Source: Bradyrhizobium sp. 132 (GTDB taxonomy: Bacteria > Pseudomonadota > Alphaproteobacteria > Rhizobiales > Xanthobacteraceae). From it: a stretch of 64,000 nucleotides of DNA. Shown here piece after piece: positions 1 to 7,131 of this stretch; positions within the stretch are counted from its first letter, which is position 1; each line of letters begins with the position of its first letter. The DNA is taken from the NCBI RefSeq assembly GCF_023074185.1, contig NZ_JADPKY010000094.1:186001-250000 (forward strand). Reading direction: 5' to 3'. The position numbers and the translations under genes are program-made. Below the pieces are notes generated by a model that was given only the letters and a program-made list of their open reading frames with translations, was not told the origin of the DNA and ran no database searches.

Positions 1-2
1 GC

Positions 3-137
3 CGTTTCGTGCTGGCGGAAGCCAAGCTGCGCAAGCCGAACGAGCTGCAGTCCCGCACCAACGTCACGGTGGAGATCGAAGGCGAAGACAAGCCCGCGCT
101 GGTCGCGGAGTGGCTTGGCTTGGTCTATTTCGCCTAG
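3..137 (+). CDS. C-terminal fragment of an acyl dehydratase-like (MaoC/hot-dog) protein
   Basis: The window opens inside a reading frame that ends at a TAG at 135-137. The visible 44 residues contain the stretches LAEAKLRKPNELQS and VTVEIEGEDKPALVAEW, which resemble the last beta strands of MaoC-type hot-dog dehydratases, where a closing strand of the form VTVEIEGEDKPA is common. The start and the catalytic region lie outside the window, so the family call is tentative. A fatty-acid or acyl-CoA role would fit the SDR that follows on the same strand, but a repeat separates them, so an operon is not proven. Confidence 0.4.
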   Translation, partial: RFVLAEAKLRKPNELQSRTNVTVEIEGEDKPALVAEWLGLVYFA

Positions 138-213
138 GGTAGGTCGGCATGGCCGGGCTTGACCCGGCCAGCCATCGCTGCTCAAAAGCTGTTCAAATCT
201 CTCGCGGAGCTTT

Positions 214-348
214 CTCACCCTCTCCCCTGTGGGAGAGGGTGGCTTCGCGGAACGCGAAGCCGGGTGAGGGTATCTCTCCGCGAGCTCCGCCGTCGATAGA
301 GACCCCTCATCCGGCGCTTCGCGCCACCTTCTCCCACAAGGGGAGAAG
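214..348. repeat. Palindromic intergenic repeat
   Basis: A run of nested inverted repeats lies between the upstream stop and the SDR start. The outer arms read CACCCTCTCCCC... and ...CTTCTCCC..GGGGAGAAG, and there is an inner hairpin around GGCTTCGCGGAACGCGAAGCC. This is the style of extragenic palindromic element common in Bradyrhizobium-type genomes. It is non-coding, although long spurious frames cross it. Confidence 0.7.
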
Positions 349-371
349 TAAGAAGAAGCAGGAACTGCACA

Positions 372-1289
372 ATGGCAATCAGGTTCGACGGACGCGTCGC
401 CATCGTTACCGGCGCGGGCAATGGTCTCGGACGGGCGCATGCGCTGGGGCTGGCGAGCCGCGGTGCGAAAGTCGTAGTCAACGATTTCGGCGGCGCGCGC
501 GACGGCAGCGGCGGTTCGCTCTCGCCCGCGGAAGCCGTGGTCGAGGAAATCCGCAAGGCCGGCGGCACCGCGATGGCCGACGGCGCCGACGTTTCGAATT
601 TCGAGCAGGTCACCGCCATGGTCGAGCGTGCCACCAAGGAGTGGGGCAGCGTGGACCTCGTGTGCGCCAATGCCGGCATTTTGCGCGACAAGTCGTTCGG
701 CAAGATGGAAGCGGCCGATTTCCAGAAGGTGCTCGACGTGCACCTCGTCGGCACCTTCTATTGCTGCAAGGCAGCCTGGGCCGGCATGCGCGACCGCAGC
801 TACGGCCGCATCGTGCTGACCACGTCGTCCTCCGGCCTCTACGGCAATTTCGGCCAGGCCAATTACGGTGCGGCCAAGTCGGGCATGGTCGGCCTGATGA
901 ACGTGCTGGCGGAAGAGGGCCGCAAGTCAGACATCCGCGTCAACATCATCTCGCCGACGGCGGCAACCCGCATGACGGAAGAGCTGCTGCCGCCGCAGGC
1001 GCTGCAATTGATGAAGCCGAACGCGATCACGCCCGCGGTCGAGTACATGCTCAGTGAGGATGCGCCGACCCGCACCATCATGGGCGCCGGCGCCGGTTCG
1101 TTTGCGGTGATCAAGATCGTCGAGAGCGAAGGCGTCAACCTGCCGGAGTCCGAGTGGACCCCGGACGGGGTCGCGGCGCATTTCGCCGAGATCAGCGACA
1201 TGTCGAAGGCGAAGGCGCTGCAGGGCGCGTTCGAGCAGACGCAGAAATACGTGGCGCAGGCCGCGGCGCGCGCCGGGGTAAAACTCTGA
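372..1289 (+). CDS. SDR-family oxidoreductase, (3R)-hydroxyacyl-CoA dehydrogenase-like
   Basis: A 305-residue short-chain dehydrogenase. The Rossmann glycine motif TGAGNGLGRAHA is near residues 13-24. NAG is near 100-102. The catalytic serine lies in TTSSSGLYG near 150-157 and the YxxxK pair is Y165/K169 in NYGAAKSG. The insert DFGGARDGSGGS after the second strand and the long C-terminal tail resemble the hydroxyacyl-CoA dehydrogenase unit of peroxisomal-type multifunctional enzyme 2, so NAD-dependent oxidation of a 3-hydroxyacyl-CoA or a similar beta-oxidation substrate is likely. Start ATG 372 follows an AG-rich stretch. The stop overlaps the start region of the next gene, suggesting co-transcription. 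The substrate cannot be read from sequence. Confidence 0.85.
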   Translation: MAIRFDGRVAIVTGAGNGLGRAHALGLASRGAKVVVNDFGGARDGSGGSLSPAEAVVEEIRKAGGTAMADGADVSNFEQVTAMVERATKEWGSVDLVCANAGILRDKSFGKMEAADFQKVLDVHLVGTFYCCKAAWAGMRDRSYGRIVLTTSSSGLYGNFGQANYGAAKSGMVGLMNVLAEEGRKSDIRVNIISPTAATRMTEELLPPQALQLMKPNAITPAVEYMLSEDAPTRTIMGAGAGSFAVIKIVESEGVNLPESEWTPDGVAAHFAEISDMSKAKALQGAFEQTQKYVAQAAARAGVKL

Positions 1290-2503
1290 CAGGCGTCGCC
1301 GTCATCGGCGCCGGCCCTGCCGGGCTGATGGCGGCCGAAGTGCTGGCGCAAGGCGGTGCTCGCGTCACCGTCTACGACGCGATGCCGTCGGCGGGCCGCA
1401 AATTGTTGATGGCCGGCCGCGGCGGACTCAATCTCACCCACAGCGAGCCGCTGCCGCAGTTCATGGCGCGCTACCGCGAGGCGGCGCCGAAACTGAACGC
1501 GGCGATCGAAACGCTTCCACCTGACGCCTTGCGCGCCTGGAGCGAGGCGCTGGGTGAGCCGACTTTTGTCGGCTCCAGCGGGCGTGTGTTTCCGAAAGCG
1601 TTCAAGGCCTCGCCCTTGCTGCGGGCCTGGCTGCGACGGCTCGATGCCGCCGGCGTGCGCTTTGCCTTTCGCCATCGCTGGATGGGCTGGGACGGGGAGG
1701 GACGGCTAGTCCTTGAAAAACCCGGCGGCGGCGCCGCCATCGCCGCAGACGCCACGGTGCTGGCACTCGGCGGCGCAAGCTGGCCGCGACTGGGCTCCGA
1801 TGGCGGCTGGACTACGATCCTGGCCGACAAAGACATTTCAATCTCGCCGCTGCGGCCTGCGAACTCCGGCTTCATCGTCGCCTGGTCCGAAATCTTCCGC
1901 ACGCGCTTCGAAGGCCATCCGCTCAAGGGTGCTGTGCTGTCCTTCGGCCCGCACCGCGCGCGCGGCGAAGCCGTCATCACAAGCGGCGGGATCGAGGGCG
2001 GGACGATCTATGGATTGTCGGCCGAACTGCGCGAGGCGATTGCGGCGAACGGCGAAGCGGTCCTGCACGTCGCTTTGCGGCCGGACGTGCATCATGGCGA
2101 ACTCGTCAAGCGTCTGTCCGCCTCGCGCGGCAAGCAATCATTCTCCAACTTCTTGCGCAAGGCTGCGCAGCTGTCTCCGGTCGCTGTCGGGCTGTTGCAG
2201 GAAGCGGCCATCGGTGCGGGTCAATCGTTGTCGGCAATGTCGGCTGAACGATTGGCGGAGCTGATTAACGCCGTGCCGATCAAGCTCGCAGGCGTGGCGC
2301 CGATCGCGCGCGCGATCTCCAGCGCCGGCGGGATTTCGTTCGACGAGCTCGACGCGGACTTCATGATCCGCAAGCTGCCGGGCGTGTTCGCAGCCGGTGA
2401 GATGCTGGACTGGGAGGCGCCGACGGGTGGCTATTTGCTTCAGGCCTCGTTCGCGACGGGGGCTGCGGCGGGGCGGGGTATGCTTAAGTGGCTCGACCGC
2501 TAA
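1286..2503 (+). CDS. FAD-dependent flavoprotein of the BaiN/HI0933 (TIGR03862-like) family
   Basis: About 405 residues from 1286. It begins with an FAD-binding dinucleotide fold (VAVIGAGPAGLMAAEVLA). This is followed by the family motif AGRKLLMAGRGGLNLTHSE, a central variable domain, and a C-terminal FAD motif with GVFAAGEMLDWEAPTGGYLLQASFATG, which is diagnostic of the HI0933/BaiN family. These are flavin oxidoreductases of mostly unknown substrate. The start is uncertain. Homology to the family begins right at the fold, where only a CTG (1286) is available, overlapping the SDR stop. The nearest in-frame ATG is at 1154, deep inside the SDR gene, and would add 44 arginine- and glycine-rich residues that look like read-through of the other frame. 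Tight overlap with the SDR suggests translational coupling. Confidence 0.85.
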   Translation: MTGVAVIGAGPAGLMAAEVLAQGGARVTVYDAMPSAGRKLLMAGRGGLNLTHSEPLPQFMARYREAAPKLNAAIETLPPDALRAWSEALGEPTFVGSSGRVFPKAFKASPLLRAWLRRLDAAGVRFAFRHRWMGWDGEGRLVLEKPGGGAAIAADATVLALGGASWPRLGSDGGWTTILADKDISISPLRPANSGFIVAWSEIFRTRFEGHPLKGAVLSFGPHRARGEAVITSGGIEGGTIYGLSAELREAIAANGEAVLHVALRPDVHHGELVKRLSASRGKQSFSNFLRKAAQLSPVAVGLLQEAAIGAGQSLSAMSAERLAELINAVPIKLAGVAPIARAISSAGGISFDELDADFMIRKLPGVFAAGEMLDWEAPTGGYLLQASFATGAAAGRGMLKWLDR

Positions 2504-2506
2504 ACA

Positions 2507-2594
2507 CCGTCATTGCGAGCGTAGCGAAGCAATCCAGAATCCTCCACGGAGGTAGTCTGGATTGCTTCGTCGCAAGAGCTCCTCGCAATGACGG
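2507..2594. repeat. Palindromic intergenic repeat (CGTCATTGCGAGC family)
   Basis: An imperfect palindrome opening with CCGTCATTGCGAGCGTAGCG and closing with its partner CGCAATGACGG. The inner arms are AGCAATCCAGA and TCTGGATTGCTTCG. It fills the space between two convergent genes. A close relative lies at about 46647-46730, and short remnants occur at about 11475-11498 and 29489-29505. It is a typical extragenic repeat of Bradyrhizobium-like genomes and could act as a transcription terminator or mRNA-end structure. Confidence 0.8.
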
Positions 2595-2614
2595 CTGTGG
2601 AATCGTCGAAGCCC

Positions 2615-3694
2615 CTACCGCAGCTTCCCCCGTGCCGCGACTGGAAGCGTGCCGATGATTTCTTCGCCGCGCACCATCACCACCTCGTCCATCATGTTGA
2701 CGACGACGCAGACATGATTGGGCACGATCCGCACGATGTCGCCGACATTGGGCCTGGTGTTGCTGCGGGAGAGGTCGAGGAAGCCGTGTTCTTCCGCGAA
2801 GCGCGCGATCTTGGCTTCGGGGTGCTCCAGGATCAGGCCGTGGCCGTCGAGGCCGCCGGTGTCCGTGGTCAGCGTCTTTGAGCCGGCATCGAGGATGCCG
2901 CGCTCGGGCGCGGCGCGGCTGACCACCGTCGAATAGATGTGCAGCGCGCAATCGTCCCAGGTGGCGGAGCCGGCGGCGACCTGCATGCGGTCGTTGTAGA
3001 TGTAGGTGCCGAAGCGGTGCTCGGTGCCGCCCTTGAGTTTGCCGAGATTCTTCAGGTTTGGCGTGCCACCGGTCGAGACGATTTTTGCATCCAGCCCGTG
3101 CGCGCGCACGCCGGCCAGGGCCTCGTCGTAGAACTTTTGCGCGTCCGCCCAGCCGGTCTCGGTCGGATACAGCATGAAGCCGGCGAACTCGAGCCCCTTG
3201 GACGCGGCGATCTCGCGCGCGAGCGCAACCGCCTCGGCCGGCGTTTCAACACCGGCGCGCTTGCGCCCAGTATCGCATTCGACCACGACCGACAGCGGTC
3301 GGCCCGACGCAGCGGCGGCCTTGGGCAGACCGGCGACGACGGTCGAGTTGTCGGCGGCGGCCGTCATGTTGGCCTTGGCCTGCAACGCCCCTAACCGCGC
3401 CATCTTCTCGTCGCCGAGCAGGTTGTAGCTGATCAGGATATTATCGATGCCGGCATTGGCCATGATCTCGGCTTCACCGAGCTTCTGGCAGGTGATGCCT
3501 TTCGCGCCGGCCGCGATCTGCATCTTCGCGATGGTCGGATTCTTGTGCGTCTTGATGTGGGGACGGTTGGCGACACCCGCGTCATCGCAGGCCTTCTGGA
3601 TGCGCGCGATGTTGCGTTCGACCTTGTCCATGTCGATGACGGCGCAGGGCGTGCCGTATTCGCGGGCAATTTTTGCAGCGAGTGTCGTTGTCAT
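2615..3694 (-). CDS. DSD1-family PLP enzyme (D-threonine aldolase / D-serine dehydratase-like)
   Basis: 359 residues of the fold-type III, alanine-racemase-like PLP family. Near the N-terminus, VIDMDKVERNIARIQ leads to RPHIKTHKNP, where K48 is the expected PLP lysine. The C-terminal half has the D-serine dehydratase-like domain with the metal-site pattern PNHVC (His-x-Cys) followed by VVNMMDEV. The family cleaves D-threonine or other D-3-hydroxy amino acids, or dehydrates D-serine, using PLP and a divalent metal. Which of these applies cannot be decided here. It lies 3 bases downstream of an ABC-F ATPase gene on the same strand, so the two are probably co-transcribed, though no functional link is obvious. 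Confidence 0.88.
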   Translation of the reverse strand: MTTTLAAKIAREYGTPCAVIDMDKVERNIARIQKACDDAGVANRPHIKTHKNPTIAKMQIAAGAKGITCQKLGEAEIMANAGIDNILISYNLLGDEKMARLGALQAKANMTAAADNSTVVAGLPKAAAASGRPLSVVVECDTGRKRAGVETPAEAVALAREIAASKGLEFAGFMLYPTETGWADAQKFYDEALAGVRAHGLDAKIVSTGGTPNLKNLGKLKGGTEHRFGTYIYNDRMQVAAGSATWDDCALHIYSTVVSRAAPERGILDAGSKTLTTDTGGLDGHGLILEHPEAKIARFAEEHGFLDLSRSNTRPNVGDIVRIVPNHVCVVVNMMDEVVMVRGEEIIGTLPVAARGKLR

Positions 3695-3697
3695 GGG

Positions 3698-5503
3698 TCA
3701 AGCTTTCTCGATCTCTTCGCGCCGCACTTCGAGCTCCAGCCATTTGTCCTCGGCCTCGGCCAGTTCCCCTTGCGCTTTCGTCAGAGCGTCGGAGGCCTGA
3801 TCGAAGCGCTTGCGATCTTTGCGGAACAGATCGGGGTCGTCAAGGAACCGCTGCTGCTTGGCGATTTCGGCCTGCAGTCTGGCGATGGTCTTGGGCAGCG
3901 TCTCCAGCGCGTGTTGCTCGTTGAACGTCAACCGTCGTTTCGTGACGCCGGAAGGTGCTGCTGACCGCGTCTCTCTCTTCTCTTCGGCGGCTTTCGCCGT
4001 CGCGCGCTTCAAGTCGACGCCGCGCTGGGCCAGCATGTCGGTGTAACCGCCGGCATATTCGAGCCAGCGCCCATCGCCCTCGGGCGCGATCACGGACGTC
4101 ACCACGCGGTCGAGAAAATCGCGATCATGGCTGATCAGAATTACGGTGCCCTCGTAGTCGCCGAGCATTTCCTCGAGGACGTCGAGGGTCTCGAGATCGA
4201 GGTCGTTGGTCGGCTCGTCCAGCACCAGGAGATTGGAGGGCTTCGCCAGCGCGCGTGCCAGCATCAGCCGGCCGCGCTCGCCGCCGGACAGCACCTCCAG
4301 CGGCGTGCGCATCTGTTCCTGGGCGAACAGGAAGTCCTTCATGTAGCTGACGACATGCTTTGGCTTGCCGCCGACCATGACGTGGTCGCCGCGGCCGCCG
4401 GTCAGCGCCTCGGCCAGCGTCGATTTGGGATCGAGACTTTCGCGGTGCTGGTCGAGCGTCGCCATCTCGATGTTGGCGCCGAGCCGTAAGCTGCCGCTGT
4501 CCGGTGCGCTGCCGCCGGTCAGCATCTCGATCAGCGTCGTCTTGCCGGCGCCGTTCGGGCCGACGATGCCGATGCGATCGCCGCGCTGGACGCGGATCGA
4601 GAAGCCGTCGACGATCTTTCGCTCGCCATAGGACCGGCTGATATTCTTAGCCTCGATGACGAGCTTGCCGGACTTGTCGGCTTCGGCAGCCGCGAGGTTG
4701 GCGTTGCCCGTCGCGCCGCGATGGGTGCGGCGCTGGTCACGCAGCGCGTGCAGGTTTCCAAGCCGCTTGACGTTGCGCTTGCGGCGGCCCGAGACGCCGT
4801 AGCGCAACCAGTGCTCCTCGTTGACGATCTTGCGGTCGAGCTTGTGCTGGTCGCGCTCTTCCTCCGCGAGCACCTCGTCGCGCCAGGCCTCAAAGGCGCT
4901 GAAGCCGCGGTCGATCTGCCGGATCTGGCCGCGGTCGAGCCAGGCGGTGCTGCGCGAGAGATTGCTCAGGAAGCGCCGATCGTGGCTGATGATCACCAGC
5001 GCGCAGCGGCGGCTCTCCAGTTCGCCCTCCAGCCATTCGATGGTCGTGAGATCCAGATGGTTGGTCGGCTCGTCCAGCAGCAGGATATCGGGCGAGGGCG
5101 CCAGCACGCGCGCCAGCGCGGCGCGGCGCGCTTCGCCGCCCGACACATGCGCCGGGTCTTCTTCGCCGCTGAGGCCGAGCTGTTCGACCAGATAGCGCGC
5201 CTGATAGTGATCGTCGCCGGCATGGAGGCCGGCCTCGACATAGGCCAGCGTGGTGGAGAAGCCGGCAAAATCCGGCTCCTGCGGCAGGTAGCGGATGGTG
5301 GCGCCGGGCTGCACGAAACGGCTGCCGCCATCCGGTTCGACCAGGCCGGCAGCGATCTTGAGCAGCGTCGATTTGCCCGAACCGTTGCGGCCGATCAGGC
5401 AGACGCGCTCACCGGTCGAAACCGACAGTTCGACGTTCGCCAGGAGCGGCGTGCCGCCAAAGGTCAGCTTGATATCGCGCAGTTGAATCAGCGGTGGCGC
5501 CAT
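3698..5503 (-). CDS. ABC-F family ATP-binding protein, Uup-like
   Basis: 601 residues from ATG 5503. There are two ABC cassettes without membrane segments. The first has Walker A GRNGSGKST (residues 38-46), signature VSGGE and Walker B with LLLDEPTNHLDL. The second has GPNGAGKTT, LSGGERGRL and LLVLDEPTNDLDLETL. The ends carry the ABC-F signature DEPTNxLD. After the second cassette comes a charged, coiled-coil-like C-terminal domain (from the EEKRETRS region to REEIEKA), as in Uup. ABC-F proteins act on ribosomes or nucleic acid rather than in transport. The reading frame is open about 600 bases further upstream, but that extension overlaps the DUF188 gene and has no family similarity, so ATG 5503 (MAPPLIQLRDIK) is chosen. 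Confidence 0.92.
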   Translation of the reverse strand: MAPPLIQLRDIKLTFGGTPLLANVELSVSTGERVCLIGRNGSGKSTLLKIAAGLVEPDGGSRFVQPGATIRYLPQEPDFAGFSTTLAYVEAGLHAGDDHYQARYLVEQLGLSGEEDPAHVSGGEARRAALARVLAPSPDILLLDEPTNHLDLTTIEWLEGELESRRCALVIISHDRRFLSNLSRSTAWLDRGQIRQIDRGFSAFEAWRDEVLAEEERDQHKLDRKIVNEEHWLRYGVSGRRKRNVKRLGNLHALRDQRRTHRGATGNANLAAAEADKSGKLVIEAKNISRSYGERKIVDGFSIRVQRGDRIGIVGPNGAGKTTLIEMLTGGSAPDSGSLRLGANIEMATLDQHRESLDPKSTLAEALTGGRGDHVMVGGKPKHVVSYMKDFLFAQEQMRTPLEVLSGGERGRLMLARALAKPSNLLVLDEPTNDLDLETLDVLEEMLGDYEGTVILISHDRDFLDRVVTSVIAPEGDGRWLEYAGGYTDMLAQRGVDLKRATAKAAEEKRETRSAAPSGVTKRRLTFNEQHALETLPKTIARLQAEIAKQQRFLDDPDLFRKDRKRFDQASDALTKAQGELAEAEDKWLELEVRREEIEKA

Positions 5504-5511
5504 GCGGTGTC

Positions 5512-6009
5512 TCAGTCCTGTCTTGTTGCGGCCTGGTCGGCGCGGCGGCGCTGAATGCGGCGGATGGTCTGGTCGAGCGTCGACAGAAACGTCGAGCGGT
5601 CGCGTGGTGCAAACGATTTCGGGCCGCCGGTGACTTCGCCCGCCGAGCGCAAATCCGTCATCAGGTTGCGGACCGCGAGCGTCATCCCGATCGATTCTTC
5701 CGTGAATGGCTTGCCGTTGGATGCAATCACATCGGCGCCGGCCTTCACGCAGCGGCTCGCGAGCGGAATATCCGTGGTAATAACGATATCGCCGGGCCCC
5801 GCGCGCTCGGCGATCCAGTCGTCGGCGGCATCCATACCGGCGCCCGCGGCCACCCGCTCGATCAGCGGGTCCTGCGGCACGCGGATGAAATTGCCCGCGA
5901 CCACGCTCACGGGCAAGCCGTGCCTGCCGGCGACGCGATAGATTTCGTCCTTGACGGGGCAGGCGTCGGCGTCGACGTAGATGCGGGTGGTGTTTTGAGG
6001 GTTCGTCAT
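5512..6009 (-). CDS. YaiI/YqxD family (DUF188) protein
   Basis: 165 residues from ATG 6009 (MTNPQNTTRIYVDADACPVK). The motifs YVDADACPVKDE, GDIVITTDIPLA and the C-terminal RDRSTFLSTLDQTIRR are the signature of the UPF0178/DUF188 family. The fold resembles a PIN/NYN-type nuclease with conserved aspartates, but the biological role is not established. It ends 8 bases before the start of the ABC-F gene on the same strand and probably heads that operon. Confidence 0.9.
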   Translation of the reverse strand: MTNPQNTTRIYVDADACPVKDEIYRVAGRHGLPVSVVAGNFIRVPQDPLIERVAAGAGMDAADDWIAERAGPGDIVITTDIPLASRCVKAGADVIASNGKPFTEESIGMTLAVRNLMTDLRSAGEVTGGPKSFAPRDRSTFLSTLDQTIRRIQRRRADQAATRQD

Positions 6010-6163
6010 TATCCGTAGATGGGGCTTGCGAAGCGGTTCCGCAGCCCGCGCGTGGTACCCCATCCCGGCCGCAAAGGCGAGGGGATTGACCCCGGTTCCT
6101 CAAGGCCTACGATCGGTCCGCAACAACAAGAATTCAGAGCAAGAATTGAGGGAAGGTGACCCC

Positions 6164-6967
6164 ATGCCGAACCGGCTCGAAACCCATCGCGTCGTGGCCT
6201 ACAACACTGCAAAGCAATCCGAAAACAAGATGCATGACGACAATGTGGCGCGCCGCTTCGGCTTTTCCGGCGGGCTGGTTCCGGGCGTCGATGTCTTCGC
6301 CTACATGATGCACGTGCCGGTGGCGCGCTGGGGCCGCGATTTCCTGTCGCGCGGGCTGGTCGAGGCTCGCTTCATCAAGCCGGTCTATGACGGCGAGACC
6401 GCCGATGTCGATGCGACCGAGCACAATGGCTTGCTCACGATCGAGGTGTTCAGCCGCAACGAACTCTGCGCCACCGGGACGGCAACGCTGCCGGCGGCCC
6501 CCGCGACTGCGGTGTCGTTGAGCGAATATATCGCGGTGCCTATGGTGGCCGAGCGTAAGCCAGTCAGCGCAGCGACCTTCGAAACCGGAAATTGGCTGGG
6601 CACGACGCCCCGGCGCTGGGCCGGGCAGGATGCAGCCGACTACCTCGCCGACATCAGGGAGCCCGATCCGATCTTCGCGCGCGAGGGGCTCGGCCATCCC
6701 GGCCTGATCCAGCGCGTCATGAACCGCGTGCTGGTGGACAACACCATTCTGGGCCCGTGGATCCATGTCGGCAGCCGCATGCAGCTGCTGTCAGCCGCAC
6801 GCGTCGGCGACGAGATCACCGCGCGGGCAAAAGTCACCGCGAACTACGAGAAGAAAGGCCACCGCTTCGTCGAGCTCGACGCGCTGGTGCTCGCCAACGG
6901 CACGACGCCGCTGGCGCATTGCCAGCACACCGCGATCTACCAGCCGCGCGAGCAGGCGGCGGCGTAG
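6164..6967 (+). CDS. MaoC-like hot-dog dehydratase domain protein
   Basis: 267 residues starting at ATG 6164, preceded by a GAGGGAAGG ribosome site. Two hot-dog units can be recognised. The N-terminal unit has ARRFGFSGGLVPGVDVFAY, a variant of the MaoC hydratase motif (FGFxGGLVPG), followed by GLVEARFIKPVYDGE. The C-terminal unit has GLGHPGLIQRVMNRVL and PWIHVGSRMQ, ending with a strand resembling acyl-CoA binding hot-dog sheets. It is probably an enoyl-CoA hydratase or thioester-binding protein. It is divergently placed from the DUF188 gene and isolated from other lipid genes, so the substrate remains open. Confidence 0.72.
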   Translation: MPNRLETHRVVAYNTAKQSENKMHDDNVARRFGFSGGLVPGVDVFAYMMHVPVARWGRDFLSRGLVEARFIKPVYDGETADVDATEHNGLLTIEVFSRNELCATGTATLPAAPATAVSLSEYIAVPMVAERKPVSAATFETGNWLGTTPRRWAGQDAADYLADIREPDPIFAREGLGHPGLIQRVMNRVLVDNTILGPWIHVGSRMQLLSAARVGDEITARAKVTANYEKKGHRFVELDALVLANGTTPLAHCQHTAIYQPREQAAA

Positions 6968-7002
6968 CGCGGGAGGGGCAAGCCTGTCACTCCACAAACG
7001 GT

Positions 7003-7103
7003 GTCGTGCCCCGCGCAGGCGGGGCATCCAATACGCCGCGCCCTGTCGGTCGATCACTACGAGCTCGGAGTACTGGATCGCCCGCTTTCGCGGGCGATGA
7101 CAG
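7003..7103. repeat. Palindromic intergenic repeat (GTCGTGCCCCGC family)
   Basis: Opens with GTCGTGCCCCGCGCAGGCGGGG, an internal hairpin, then CATCCAATACGCCGCG. It closes with GTACTGGATCGCCCG and the hairpin CCCGCTTTCGCGGG, then CGATGACA. The two halves form a long imperfect stem. The arrangement matches the widespread 'gtcatgccccgc ... gcgatgaca' repeat of Bradyrhizobium and Rhodopseudomonas, and separates two convergent genes. Confidence 0.8.
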
Positions 7104-7131
7104 CGAGAGCGTGGAAACTGAATTGCGTCCC

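Noticed and set aside
149..1057. 302-codon frame overlapping the SDR gene
   Set aside because: Begins in the intergenic repeat and is arginine-rich; the SDR frame has all family motifs.
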